In this document: one piece after another, positions 7,074 to 15,159 of the stretch
How positions within the stretch are numbered: the stretch's first letter is position 1
Layout of the letters: every line of letters begins with the position of its first letter
Assembly: GCA_902792635.1 (NCBI GenBank)
Contig: CADBAG010000030.1
Span: 1-32,643, forward strand
DNA: 32,643 nt
DNA from: an uncultured Prevotellaceae bacterium
GTDB lineage: Bacteria; Bacteroidota; Bacteroidia; Bacteroidales; Bacteroidaceae
Reading direction: 5' to 3'
Notes under the pieces: generated by a model
The model's input: only the letters and a program-made list of their open reading frames with translations
Told to the model about the DNA's origin: nothing
The model's database searches: none
Program-made: the position numbers and the translations under genes

Positions 7074-7580
7074 CTATTTTTCTATCTTGCAGAAGTCATC
7101 CAAGTGGTCGTCTACATAGTGGGCCACATCGGATGTAAACTCCTCTTCATGCTCCACGAAGGCGTCGTCGTAGTCGTCGAACTCCGGGAACTGTTCGTAG
7201 AGCGCATCAAACTCCTCCTGCGTGCAGTCCTGCTCTATCTGCTCATGGTATTTGCCGTAGAGCCTGTGGGTCTCACTGATCATCTTGTAGAGATCGTGCA
7301 GACCCCAGTTGCGTACTGCCTTGGCAAACGGATTGAGATAGATGAACGGTCCGTAGCCGTTGTGGATAAGTTCCACAAAGCCACCGTCCATCACTGCATC
7401 GCGCAGGATGATATAAGCAAGGAGCGTTATCTGGTCGCTGTTAAGCTCCGCCATCGTTTCTGCTGTCAGCTCCCCGCCGATAGCCTTGTAGATGGCATCG
7501 GTGATGGCTTGCAGAAACTCGTCCATGCCTTGCTCTGCTGCCTCTTGCAAGGCAGCGTCCTTCACAATCACTTTCACCAT
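7074..7580 (-). CDS. DMP19/DUF4375 family protein
   Basis: About 168 acidic residues, soluble, with no signal peptide. The core [33 protein letters not shown] and [15 protein letters not shown] is the DMP19-type (DUF4375) domain. The C-terminus is very acidic ([18 protein letters not shown]). The molecular role of the domain is not established. I place the start at ATG 7580 (MVKVIVKDA); a frame running three codons longer would begin with TTG inside the trpB2 stop region. One base separates it from trpB2, so translational coupling is likely. Confidence 0.8.
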   Translation of the reverse strand: MVKVIVKDAALQEAAEQGMDEFLQAITDAIYKAIGGELTAETMAELNSDQITLLAYIILRDAVMDGGFVELIHNGYGPFIYLNPFAKAVRNWGLHDLYKMISETHRLYGKYHEQIEQDCTQEEFDALYEQFPEFDDYDDAFVEHEEEFTSDVAHYVDDHLDDFCKIEK

Positions 7581-7581
7581 T

Positions 7582-8952
7582 TTACTCAATCTTCAGTGGC
7601 ACTTCCTCTAAATTCTTCTGAATTTCAGCGTCTGTGACACGGTAGTTGGAAAGGTCACCATCGATGTAGCTCATGTACGACGGCATGTCGATGAGACCGT
7701 GACCGGAGAGGTTGAAGAGAATGACGGGTGTCTTGCCTTCTTCGTTGGCCTTCTGCGCCTCACGGATCGTAGCTGCGATAGCGTGGCAGCTCTCCGGAGC
7801 CGGGACTATACCCTCTGTTTGAGCAAAGAGCATGCCTGCCTGGAAACTCTCGAGCTGCGGGATGTCGACGCCATGCATGTAGCCGTCCTTGACAAGCTGC
7901 GAGATGATCATGCCCGCACCGTGATAGCGCAGACCTCCGGCGTGGATGTTAGCCGGCTTGAAGTCGTGACCGAGCGTGTACATCGGCAGCAACGGCGTGT
8001 AGCCAGCCTCGTCACCAAAGTCGTATTCGAACTTACCACGTGTGAGCTTCGGACAGCTCTCTGGCTCAGCTGCGATAAACTCCGTGTCCTTGTGGGAGCC
8101 GTCGAAGACATGGCGCATGAACGGGAAGGCGATGCCTCCAAAGTTGCTGCCGCCACCGAAGCAAGCGATGACCTTATCGGGATATTCGCCCGCCATCTCC
8201 ATCTGCTTCTCTGCTTCCAGGCCGATGATGGTCTGATGGAGCGCTACGTGGTTGAGGACCGATCCGAGCGTATACTTACAACCCGGCGTCGTCGTAGCGA
8301 GCTCGATAGCCTCAGAGATAGCAGTGCCGAGAGAGCCAGGATGGTTTGGGTCGCGCGTGATGATGTCCTTACCGGCACGTGTCGACATCGAGGGAGAGCC
8401 CTGCACCGTTGCGCCGAAGGTACGCATGAGGTACGAGCGGTACGGCTTCTGCTGCATCGTGATCTTCACCTGATAGACGGCTGCTTCCAGCCCATAGAGC
8501 TTGGCGGCGTAGGACAGGGCGCAGCCCCACTGGCCGGCACCCGTCTCCGTCGTGACGTTCGTGTCGCCTTCTTTCTTGCAGTAGTAGCACTGTGGGAGGG
8601 CTGAGTTGATCTTGTGGGAGCCGAGTGGGTTCGTGCTCTCGTTCTTGAAATAGATGTGGGCGCGGGTGCCGAGAGCCTGTTCGAAGGCATAGGCGCGGAC
8701 GAGCGGTGTGGCGCGATAGTAAGCGTACTTCTCCTGAACCTCCTCGGGAATATCGATCCAGGGATGGGTCTGGTCGAGCTCCTGCTTAGAGCATTCGAGG
8801 TTGAAGATGTGGGCGAGATCCTCAGCATGAAGTGGTTCATGCGTCTTGGGATTCAAAGGAGGCAGAGGCTTGTTGGGCATCTCTGCCTGTATGTTGTACC
8901 ACTGTGTGGGTAAGTCTTGTTCTGAGAGTAGAAATTTCTTTTGGTGCTTCAT
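7582..8952 (-). CDS. trpB2: Tryptophan synthase beta-like protein, TrpB2 type
   Basis: This 456-residue PLP enzyme belongs to the TrpB2 branch, which makes tryptophan from indole and serine. The PLP lysine is K114 in NPLGSHKINSA. The substrate loop ETGAGQWG is at 136-143 and the phosphate-binding GGGSN at 266-270. The longer N-terminal extension and its residues (PRP- and PHP-rich, HPWIDIPEEVQEKYAYYRAT) also fit TrpB2. No trpA or other trp gene is near, consistent with a stand-alone or indole-salvage role (known for the subfamily, inferred here). A -7 element lies at 8981-8988 on the minus strand. Confidence 0.92.
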   Translation of the reverse strand: MKHQKKFLLSEQDLPTQWYNIQAEMPNKPLPPLNPKTHEPLHAEDLAHIFNLECSKQELDQTHPWIDIPEEVQEKYAYYRATPLVRAYAFEQALGTRAHIYFKNESTNPLGSHKINSALPQCYYCKKEGDTNVTTETGAGQWGCALSYAAKLYGLEAAVYQVKITMQQKPYRSYLMRTFGATVQGSPSMSTRAGKDIITRDPNHPGSLGTAISEAIELATTTPGCKYTLGSVLNHVALHQTIIGLEAEKQMEMAGEYPDKVIACFGGGSNFGGIAFPFMRHVFDGSHKDTEFIAAEPESCPKLTRGKFEYDFGDEAGYTPLLPMYTLGHDFKPANIHAGGLRYHGAGMIISQLVKDGYMHGVDIPQLESFQAGMLFAQTEGIVPAPESCHAIAATIREAQKANEEGKTPVILFNLSGHGLIDMPSYMSYIDGDLSNYRVTDAEIQKNLEEVPLKIE

Positions 8953-8980
8953 AATGGGAGTATTATTTGATTTCCAATTG

Positions 8981-8988
8981 CAAAGATA
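8981..8988 (-). promoter_or_regulatory. Candidate -7 element for trpB2-DUF4375-smpB
   Basis: The minus strand reads TATCTTTG, matching TAnnTTTG, 29 bases before ATG 8952. No good TTG lies 20 bases upstream. The three genes below it are spaced 1 and 4 bases apart and probably form one transcript. Confidence 0.5.
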
Positions 8989-9072
8989 AGGCTTTTCGGA
9001 AAAATGGAGAAGAAAAAGAGAGAAAAATTCTTTGGGCCTGTACGGTTAAAACTTTTCTATTTTTGGTGTACC

Positions 9073-9265
9073 GCACCTCGGAGAGGTGCCACTCGGTTAG
9101 CCCAAGTGAGGAGCGCAGCGACGTAACCTGGGGTTTAACCGAGTGGCGGTTTAATCAGACCTGTCGGCCTCGAAGAGGCCGGTATTCAGGTCATTTGCAC
9201 CATTCCAACCCCACGTTTCGGCTACGCCTCACGTGGGGCTAACCATGTTTGCCCTCTTCGAGGGC
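9073..9265. repeat. Hairpin-rich interspersed repeat, copy 3
   Basis: This fills the gap between trpB2 and the small membrane gene. Stems: GCACCTC-GGA-GAGGTGC (9073-9089), CCACTCGGTTA with TAACCGAGTGG (9089-9099 with 9136-9146), GGCCTC-GAA-GAGGCC (9166-9180), CCCCACGT with ACGTGGGG (9209-9216 with 9231-9238) and GCCCTC-TTC-GAGGGC (9251-9265). The loop segment GAGCGCAGCGACG matches the GAGCG-AGCGAC core in copies 1 and 2, while the stem bases differ but still pair. The rest of the gap (9266-9369) shows nothing recognisable. Confidence 0.7.
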
Positions 9266-9369
9266 ATTTAACGTCAGTTTGTCTACTCCCTTTGCCACTA
9301 TCAGAATCCTAAATTCCAACCGTACAGCTCGAAATGCTTTGCAGTTAATTTGTATATCTCGTCACACCT

Positions 9370-9522
9370 TTAGATTGAGATTAATCCTGTCTTTGAAAAA
9401 AGATAGACGAGGATCGCTATAGCGATGATGGCTACGATAGTCTTGATGAGACAGGTCGCCACCTTCTTGATGATGAAGATGGCAACGATGATAACGAGGA
9501 GGGCGATGATGTAGTCGGTCAT
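9370..9522 (-). CDS. Small hydrophobic membrane protein, 50 residues
   Basis: On the minus strand, ATG at 9522 opens a 50-codon frame ending in TAA. It starts MTDYIIALLVIIVAIFIIKK and ends YLFSKTGLISI. There are two hydrophobic stretches (about residues 4-18 and 27-42) separated by a short basic/Cys segment (KKVATCLIK), so it is likely a two-pass or re-entrant membrane peptide. No function is assigned. It follows the RluA-type gene by 13 bases on the same strand, inside a 7-bp tandem repeat. The composition is too biased and the frame too clean for a random ORF, but homologs were not checked. Confidence 0.6.
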   Translation of the reverse strand: MTDYIIALLVIIVAIFIIKKVATCLIKTIVAIIAIAILVYLFSKTGLISI

Positions 9523-9525
9523 AAT

Positions 9526-9558
9526 GAGTTAGGAGTTAGGAGATAGGAGTTAGGAGTT
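9526..9558. repeat. Heptamer tandem repeat (GAGTTAG)n at the rluA 3' end
   Basis: GAGTTAG occurs at 9526, 9533 and 9547 with a one-base variant (GAGATAG) at 9540, plus a partial fifth unit. The last six residues and stop of the pseudouridine synthase (LLTPIS) are read from this repeat. Each unit gained or lost shifts frame, so the C-terminus is expected to vary between strains. Confidence 0.75.
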
Positions 9559-10474
9559 GTCCTGACTCCGAAAAAAGTGAAGTGAACGAGCGCGGGATCT
9601 CTGTTTCAAACTCCATCGGTTTGTGAGTGACCGGATGGTAGAAGCAGAGGCGGAAAGCATGGAGACAGAGACGGCCGATGGGATCATCGCCATTGCCATA
9701 CTTCACATCGCCACACACGGGATGCCCTAAGTCGGCAGCATGGACACGGATCTGATTCTTCCGACCGGTCTCGAGTTTGAACTCAACGAGGGAGTGGGTA
9801 TCTGTGCGGGCAAGAACATGATAGTGGGTGACGGCATACTTGCCTCCGTTGTCGTAGTTTGAGCTGTAGGTGAAGTAAGCACGATTGTCCTTGAGCCAGC
9901 TCTCCACAGTACCCTCATCCTGCTCCATGACACCCGAGAGCACAGCCACATAGCGACGGTCGTAAACGATATTGTGCCAGTCGGACTCGAATAGCAGTTC
10001 TGTCTCCTTGTCCTTGGCATAGACCATCAGCCCACTCGTATCGCGATCGAGACGATGCACAATATGAGCCGTACAGTGCTGGCGCGTCTGACGGAGATAG
10101 TCGTCGAGGACTGTCTTGACGTTGAGCGTACTGTGGCCTGCGGCCATCGAGAGGATGCCTGGTTTCTTGTCGACAATGAGGAGATAGCGGTCCTCGTAGA
10201 CGATGTGCACATAGCGGTTCTTGAACTCCACGTTCTGCTTCGACTTGCTCACGGAGATCTTCATACCCGGCTGCAAGGGGAAGTCGAACTGGGTCACAAT
10301 CTTGTTGTTGACCTTGATGCCATGACCGGAGAGCGTTGCCTTTACCTTTGTGCGACTCTCGTGGAGATGAGACAGCAGCCAGTCGAGGAGCTGTGCGGGC
10401 TCCTCAACGGTGTAACTGTCGAAACGCTGTGCCGGCTTCTGACCGACGGCGTTGTGTGATCTTTTATTTTGCAT
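9536..10474 (-). CDS. RluA-family pseudouridine synthase
   Basis: This enzyme converts uridine to pseudouridine in rRNA or tRNA. The 312-residue form starts at ATG 10474, which overlaps the stop of the permease gene in TAATG; an in-frame upstream start would lie inside that gene. Residues about 27-75 resemble an S4 RNA-binding domain (LLDWLLSHLHESRTKVKATL, then GIKVNNK). The catalytic motif HRLDRDTSG is at 140-148 with D143 as the expected nucleophile. RKNQIRVHAADLGHPV and a Y-G-C-L-H-A region close the domain. Target position is not predictable. Its order after an ABC pair suggests co-transcription. Confidence 0.9.
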   Translation of the reverse strand: MQNKRSHNAVGQKPAQRFDSYTVEEPAQLLDWLLSHLHESRTKVKATLSGHGIKVNNKIVTQFDFPLQPGMKISVSKSKQNVEFKNRYVHIVYEDRYLLIVDKKPGILSMAAGHSTLNVKTVLDDYLRQTRQHCTAHIVHRLDRDTSGLMVYAKDKETELLFESDWHNIVYDRRYVAVLSGVMEQDEGTVESWLKDNRAYFTYSSNYDNGGKYAVTHYHVLARTDTHSLVEFKLETGRKNQIRVHAADLGHPVCGDVKYGNGDDPIGRLCLHAFRLCFYHPVTHKPMEFETEIPRSFTSLFSESGQLLTPIS

Positions 10475-11673
10475 TATTCTTTTCTTTGCCAGATAGACGT
10501 GATCTTGCGATGGATGGCGATGATGTTGCAAACGCTTACCAAGAGGAACAGGCAGATGCCTAAGATGATAGCCGGCAGCATCGTGCCACTGTCAAGGTTC
10601 GGGAAAAGCGTTGAGATGACGCCCATGTAATAGGCCCGGATAAAGACGATAGCGATGAGTGCGATGATAAGCACGCCGAGGTTTAGGAAGATCGTCAGCA
10701 ACTGATAAGGCTTAGCCACCTGCTGCGGACTGTAGCCAATAAGCAAGAGGTTCTCGAGCTTCGACGAGTTTTTCTGCACAAGCAGATAAATGCTGAGCAT
10801 GAGGATATAGAAGCTGAGGATGGAGATGACGAGACCCACGACCATGACCATCGTGACCATCAGGCGAAGGAAGTAAGTGGTCTTCTCTGTGTCGAGCTTG
10901 TCGTCCTCCACCTCATAGCCGTGGCGGTCGAAGTATTTCGTCATCTGCTCCGTCTTACTATTGTCGGGATCGAGAATCAGACGCGACGGATCGGGGTGCT
11001 TGTCTGGAGCAAAGGTCTGATTGGACCAGTCCATGAAAGATTGTGGCACAAGGATGCTGCTCACGCGCGAAGAGAATCCGATGACCTTACCTTTGAATGA
11101 TCCACTGTTGTCATTGCCCTGAACGAAGATGTCGAAGTCGATCATCCCCACGAGACCGTCACTGATCTTCGGCAGTGAGCGGTTCTGTGCAAAGCCGAAG
11201 TTGTACATGGCGATGTAGCTACGTGGCAGGATGATAGGCACCACATGATCGCCCGGCTTATAGGTCCATGTGCCCTTCGGTGCATCGACGAAAGCATCGG
11301 GGATGCTCTCTAAGAAGATCTCGGAGTTGAGGATGTTCGTGCCGCTGATGCCCATGCGTGCAGTGACCGTGTACTGGTTGGACGTGAAAGCACCCGTCTT
11401 GTAAGTAAAATGAGCGTTATTGAGATCGCTGATGTCATCTTTTGTGAAGGCATTGGAACGGCCCGACAGAGTACTGCCGGTGCCTATTTTCTTCTCAACG
11501 ATGATATAGTTGGACTTCATGAACGAGTCCTCACTCGTGAAGACTGGGGAGACATCCTTATAGAACTGATAGCCTAACAAGACGATCAGCATGCCAAAGA
11601 GATTGGCGAAGGCAAACCCCACAAACTGAGGGATGCTGATATGTTGACGTAAGAGTTTCCAAACGAGATTCAT
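10474..11673 (-). CDS. ABC transporter permease, FtsX/MacB type
   Basis: This 399-residue membrane protein has one N-terminal membrane segment (about 17-37), a large periplasmic domain (about 40-265), and three C-terminal segments (about 272-300, 325-350, 368-390). This is the topology of FtsX/MacB/LolC permeases, which move substrates mechanically rather than by classical transport. The start overlaps the ATPase stop in ATGA (4 bases), so the two form one system. Substrate unknown. The periplasmic part is not a recognised enzyme domain. Confidence 0.85.
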   Translation of the reverse strand: MNLVWKLLRQHISIPQFVGFAFANLFGMLIVLLGYQFYKDVSPVFTSEDSFMKSNYIIVEKKIGTGSTLSGRSNAFTKDDISDLNNAHFTYKTGAFTSNQYTVTARMGISGTNILNSEIFLESIPDAFVDAPKGTWTYKPGDHVVPIILPRSYIAMYNFGFAQNRSLPKISDGLVGMIDFDIFVQGNDNSGSFKGKVIGFSSRVSSILVPQSFMDWSNQTFAPDKHPDPSRLILDPDNSKTEQMTKYFDRHGYEVEDDKLDTEKTTYFLRLMVTMVMVVGLVISILSFYILMLSIYLLVQKNSSKLENLLLIGYSPQQVAKPYQLLTIFLNLGVLIIALIAIVFIRAYYMGVISTLFPNLDSGTMLPAIILGICLFLLVSVCNIIAIHRKITSIWQRKE

Positions 11674-12314
11674 AGCTTCACCGTCCTTTCATAGTTTAAG
11701 TTCATGTGTTTACCGATACTCGTTACGATGACACCGGCTCCCTGGCTCTTGGCCTCGTCCATCATGATCTTTCCCATGATAGCCGCATTGCGGTCGTCGA
11801 GGTGAGAGATAGGCTCATCAGCGAGGATGAAGTCGAACGGCTGAACGAGGGCACGGATCATAGCTACGCGCTGCTGCTGACCGAACGACATGCGGCCAAT
11901 CAGCGAGTTGGTCTTGTCACCGATGCCGAGCATGTCGAACCACTCAAGGATCTGTTTTTCCGACTTGAAACCGGTGAGCTTATTCTTGATCTGGATGTTC
12001 TCCATGGCGGTCAGTTCCGGGAAGAGACGGAGCTCTTGAAAGAGATGACTGATATGGCTGCGGCGCATGTCAACCCATTGGGCAACGCTGTACTGCATCG
12101 TGTCGTTGTCGTCGAAGAAGACGTGACCCGTGTAGTCGTGGCGGTAGCCTACGACATAACTGCAGAAGGTACTCTTGCCCTTGCCGGAGTCAGCCTCGAC
12201 AAGGTAGAGATGTCCTTTCTCAAAAGAGATGTCGTTGGCCCAGATGTCAGAGACAAGGTCCTTGCGCTCTGAGAAGACGCTGGGCACGACTTTTTGGAAA
12301 GTTATCTTGTTCAT
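11670..12314 (-). CDS. ABC transporter ATP-binding protein with degenerate motifs
   Basis: This 214-residue ATPase partners the FtsX-like permease. Walker A is EADSGKGKST (residues 40-49), with Ala where the first Gly is usual. The Q-loop is LFQELRLF (Q93). The signature is MSFGQQQ (142-148) instead of LSGGQQQ. Walker B and the catalytic Glu are intact (FILADE, 162-167) and the D-loop SHLD is present. After Walker B, where an H-loop His is expected, the sequence is VIVTSIGKH with no His at the canonical place (near residue 199-200). ATP binding looks possible, but hydrolysis may be slow or altered. No TAnnTTTG element was found in the 124 bases upstream, so transcription may come from the DUF4836 side. 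Confidence 0.85.
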   Translation of the reverse strand: MNKITFQKVVPSVFSERKDLVSDIWANDISFEKGHLYLVEADSGKGKSTFCSYVVGYRHDYTGHVFFDDNDTMQYSVAQWVDMRRSHISHLFQELRLFPELTAMENIQIKNKLTGFKSEKQILEWFDMLGIGDKTNSLIGRMSFGQQQRVAMIRALVQPFDFILADEPISHLDDRNAAIMGKIMMDEAKSQGAGVIVTSIGKHMNLNYERTVKL

Positions 12315-12377
12315 TATTTTATGTTTATATTTGCTTTTATGTATGCACTGTCACCCTTGCTGCGAAAAGTCGCAATC

Positions 12378-12403
12378 AGTCGCAGTCGCAGTCGCATTAA
12401 GGT
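12378..12403. repeat. AGTCGCAGTCGC-type repeat shared with 4817-4853
   Basis: The block AGTCGC, AGTCGC, AGTCGC, ATTAAGGT ends with the same 20 bases found at 4834-4853. It lies in the gap between the DUF4836 gene and the ABC ATPase gene. There is no coding role here. Confidence 0.75.
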
Positions 12404-12438
12404 ACTTCATCAACATCCAACACCCATCACCTAACACC

Positions 12439-13809
12439 TTATTTCTTATCCATGGTGTAGACGATGGTGTTGACATTGCCGAACAAGGGCTTGAGGAGTG
12501 AGGTCACGGCTGCTGCCTTGCCTGTGCCCAATGCCTGGAAGTTGACAATCATCGCAAATTTCTTGCCGATGATAAGATGTTGAAGATCAGCGGGGATAGG
12601 CTTCTTCGATGAAGTGATGCTCTGCTTGGCTTCCTCGGGAGATCCTCCGCTCATATACTGCATGTCGGGTGTTACTCCGAAATAATAGGTCGTGCCACTG
12701 CCCGTGTAATAGTAGCAGTTCTTGCCCCAGTCACCGATATGTCCACCGGAGGGCACGCTCTGTTTCCAATAATCGACATCAGCGAGCCATGGTGCACCGG
12801 AGAGCTTGGCAGACATCATCAGGTGGAAATTGTCTTTACCTAAGGATGAGGTGATGAGCGTGAGGTCGCCATTGACACTTTTCAAGATATTATCCATGTC
12901 GATCGCTGCATTGATTCCTGCAAGCATGGCTGTCACGGCTCGGTTCTGGATCATCAACTGATGGAACTGCTTTCCGTCAACGTTGAGGAAGAGGCCGAGC
13001 ACATCGTTCTGTGACATCGACTTGAGATAAGATCCTTTGATGGGGCGATAGATCTTTGTAGCTTTCTCGATAGCTGTATTGATACCTTTCTTGTAAGAAA
13101 GTGTTCGTCCGTGCATGAGCAATCGGCCGTTCTTTACCTCCATGGCAGCAGCGAGAATGACATCAGCCGGATCAGCATCTTTCGGAGCTCCCATTGTGAA
13201 TGGGGCTACAAACTGTTCCGGCAGGGCTTTGGTCTGGGAGACCATAGCCATTGGTGCATCGATAGAATCGGCTGTGGCATACATCGGAGATGACTTGATG
13301 CCATCGTCCTCGTCGGAACCAAGATAACGCGCCATCAGTGTCATCATATCGTCTTGTTGGGCAGGCACGACAGGACCCATCAGAAGTGCTGCCTCGTCGG
13401 AGAAGCCAATGACCCAGTTGGACGGAAGCGCTGTGAACTTATAGTCGCGACGCTTGGTCAGACTGAGTCCAGCCTGTTTCAGGGTCTTCTCTAACTTACT
13501 GTCGCTGCTCACCTTGGCACAGATACCGAAGTTGCCTTGTCCATCCTCAAAGAAATAGACGTCTTTCGAGAGGTCCAGGCCAGTCTCATCGACATTGTTC
13601 ACATGAAGCAATGACTTGAGGATGAGCGGACTTTTGGTACCACTGAGCTTTGTCGTATTCAGCCGGATGAGCATCTGACTCTCTGAAGGAATAGCATTGA
13701 GATAATCGTTGCCGGCGCAGGAAGTCATGAATGCAATCAATGAAAACAGAAAAATGGATAAAAGTGATTTTGTTATCCCTAAGTTTATCCGATTACAACG
13801 TTTCATCAT
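12439..13809 (-). CDS. DUF4836 family lipoprotein
   Basis: A 456-residue exported protein with a lipoprotein signal: a basic start, a hydrophobic core (LLSIFLFSLIAFM) and a lipobox ending TSC-AG, Cys at about residue 31. The mature part resembles DUF4836, a Bacteroidota family of unknown function: YLNAIPSESQMLIRLNTTKL, the repeated pattern of long beta strands, and C-terminal DLQHLIIGKKFAMIVNFQAL. It starts 23 bases after rsmE and is probably in the nupG-led transcript. Family call from recall, no search. Confidence 0.75.
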   Translation of the reverse strand: MMKRCNRINLGITKSLLSIFLFSLIAFMTSCAGNDYLNAIPSESQMLIRLNTTKLSGTKSPLILKSLLHVNNVDETGLDLSKDVYFFEDGQGNFGICAKVSSDSKLEKTLKQAGLSLTKRRDYKFTALPSNWVIGFSDEAALLMGPVVPAQQDDMMTLMARYLGSDEDDGIKSSPMYATADSIDAPMAMVSQTKALPEQFVAPFTMGAPKDADPADVILAAAMEVKNGRLLMHGRTLSYKKGINTAIEKATKIYRPIKGSYLKSMSQNDVLGLFLNVDGKQFHQLMIQNRAVTAMLAGINAAIDMDNILKSVNGDLTLITSSLGKDNFHLMMSAKLSGAPWLADVDYWKQSVPSGGHIGDWGKNCYYYTGSGTTYYFGVTPDMQYMSGGSPEEAKQSITSSKKPIPADLQHLIIGKKFAMIVNFQALGTGKAAAVTSLLKPLFGNVNTIVYTMDKK

Positions 13810-13832
13810 CTTGTATTATAATATCTTTTATA

Positions 13833-14555
13833 TTAATTTCTTTTTGTGAGTTGTGCCATGGTCACCGCCATCAGGCCTGCTGTCTCTGTGCGCAAGCGAC
13901 TGTTGCCAAGCGTGATGGGCTTGAAACCATGAGCAAGGGCTGTCTCTACCTCATCCGTTGAGAAGTCACCTTCGGGGCCTACCATTACGCATATTGTAGC
14001 GTCTTTAGGTAAGGCATGCAGTTGATCAAAGAGATCGATACGCTCTTGATCGTTATAACAGTGAGCAATGAATTTATAGTCAGACTTACATGATGTAACA
14101 AAATCATTGAACGGAGTTATCTCGTCTACAATGGGCTTGAAAGGCTTGCGACTCTGCTTCATGGCGGATATTACAATCTTTTCGATGCGATCCGTGCGGA
14201 TGACGTGGCGCTCTGAGAACTTACAGTCAACGAAACTCACGCGGTCGAAGCCTATCTCGGTAGCTTTCTCTACCATCCACTCGATACGCTCCATCATCTT
14301 CGTCGGAGCGATGGCGAGTTGAATATTCCCCGACCATGTCTTCTGCTGTGGCAATGTCTCCAAGAGCTTGTAGAAGCATCTTTTCTTGGAAGTCATGCCC
14401 ACCTCAGCCTTGTAGAAGTTTCCCACTCCATCCATCAGCCATATATCGTCACCTTCCACGAGACGAAGCACGCGGATAGCATGCTGTGCCTCCTGCTCAG
14501 GGAGCTCACTGCTGTTCGCTGCATCGGGGACATAAAAGTATCTTTCTTCTTTCAT
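13833..14555 (-). CDS. rsmE: 16S rRNA m3U1498 methyltransferase RsmE
   Basis: RsmE methylates N3 of U1498 in 16S rRNA with S-adenosylmethionine. The 240 residues have the N-terminal PUA-like part (RYFYVPDAA, EAQHAIRVLRLVEGD) and the SPOUT knot motifs: CVMVGPEGDFSTDE and the C-terminal ITLGNSRLRTETAGL. Other conserved parts are LAIAPTKMMERIEWMVEKAT, EIGFDRV and SERHV. Four bases separate it from the nuclease gene upstream. Confidence 0.95.
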   Translation of the reverse strand: MKEERYFYVPDAANSSELPEQEAQHAIRVLRLVEGDDIWLMDGVGNFYKAEVGMTSKKRCFYKLLETLPQQKTWSGNIQLAIAPTKMMERIEWMVEKATEIGFDRVSFVDCKFSERHVIRTDRIEKIVISAMKQSRKPFKPIVDEITPFNDFVTSCKSDYKFIAHCYNDQERIDLFDQLHALPKDATICVMVGPEGDFSTDEVETALAHGFKPITLGNSRLRTETAGLMAVTMAQLTKRN

Positions 14556-14559
14556 CGCT

Positions 14560-15144
14560 TCATTTGCTACTTTCTTCTGTAGCGTTGTTTTCGTGGGTGT
14601 TCGTCTGTCTTCTGTTCAGTTCGTCTCTCAGTTGGGAGGCAAGCTCATAGTTCTCTGCTTCTATCGCCTTCTCCATGGCTTTGCGGAGCATTGAACTGGA
14701 CAATGTGTTGACAGGAAGAGACACGCCCTTGGCTTTCATGTCGTATACAGAACTTTGTTTCAAGAAGAGTTTCTCTTCTATGAATAGAGGTATCTTGTCT
14801 TTACTGATATAGTTAAGCAGCACAGCCTGTGCTCCATCAATGGGCACTTGCTCCAAGGAATCGGTGTTGCTAAGGATCGCCGAGTAGTGACCGTTGTCAA
14901 CATTGATTATGACAAGTTCCAGCGATAGTTCTGTCTGCCATTTGATGACATTGAAGAGAATATCAGATAGCTCTGTTTGATGTTTGGGGTTGTTCATGCG
15001 CGACTTGAACTCGTCGAACATCTTGCTGCTGCAAGGCACGGCGATTTGCCGCTCCTGGAACGAGTCGGTAAGGATGAGCAATCCTTCCTTCTCTTCGCCC
15101 ATGACCTCAGTAGCTTGTTGTAAAAATAACTTTATTCTTGCCAT
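14560..15144 (-). CDS. Bifunctional nuclease (BFN) family protein with UVR motif
   Basis: 194 residues. Residues about 20-130 match the bifunctional nuclease domain (GLLILTDSFQERQIAVPCSS, then LELVIINVDNGHYSAIL). A C-terminal UVR helix-pair motif follows (AMEKAIEAENYELASQLRDE, about 157-180), as in UvrB/UvrC and Clp-associated proteins. The domain was named from a plant enzyme with DNase and RNase activity; activity in bacteria is not well shown. It lies between nupG (15-base gap) and rsmE. Confidence 0.85.
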   Translation of the reverse strand: MARIKLFLQQATEVMGEEKEGLLILTDSFQERQIAVPCSSKMFDEFKSRMNNPKHQTELSDILFNVIKWQTELSLELVIINVDNGHYSAILSNTDSLEQVPIDGAQAVLLNYISKDKIPLFIEEKLFLKQSSVYDMKAKGVSLPVNTLSSSMLRKAMEKAIEAENYELASQLRDELNRRQTNTHENNATEESSK

Positions 15145-15159
15145 GAAAAATATCTCCTT

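Noticed and set aside
10475-10531. Earlier start for the RluA-type gene
   Set aside because: It lies inside the permease gene; the TAATG overlap gives a natural start at 10474.
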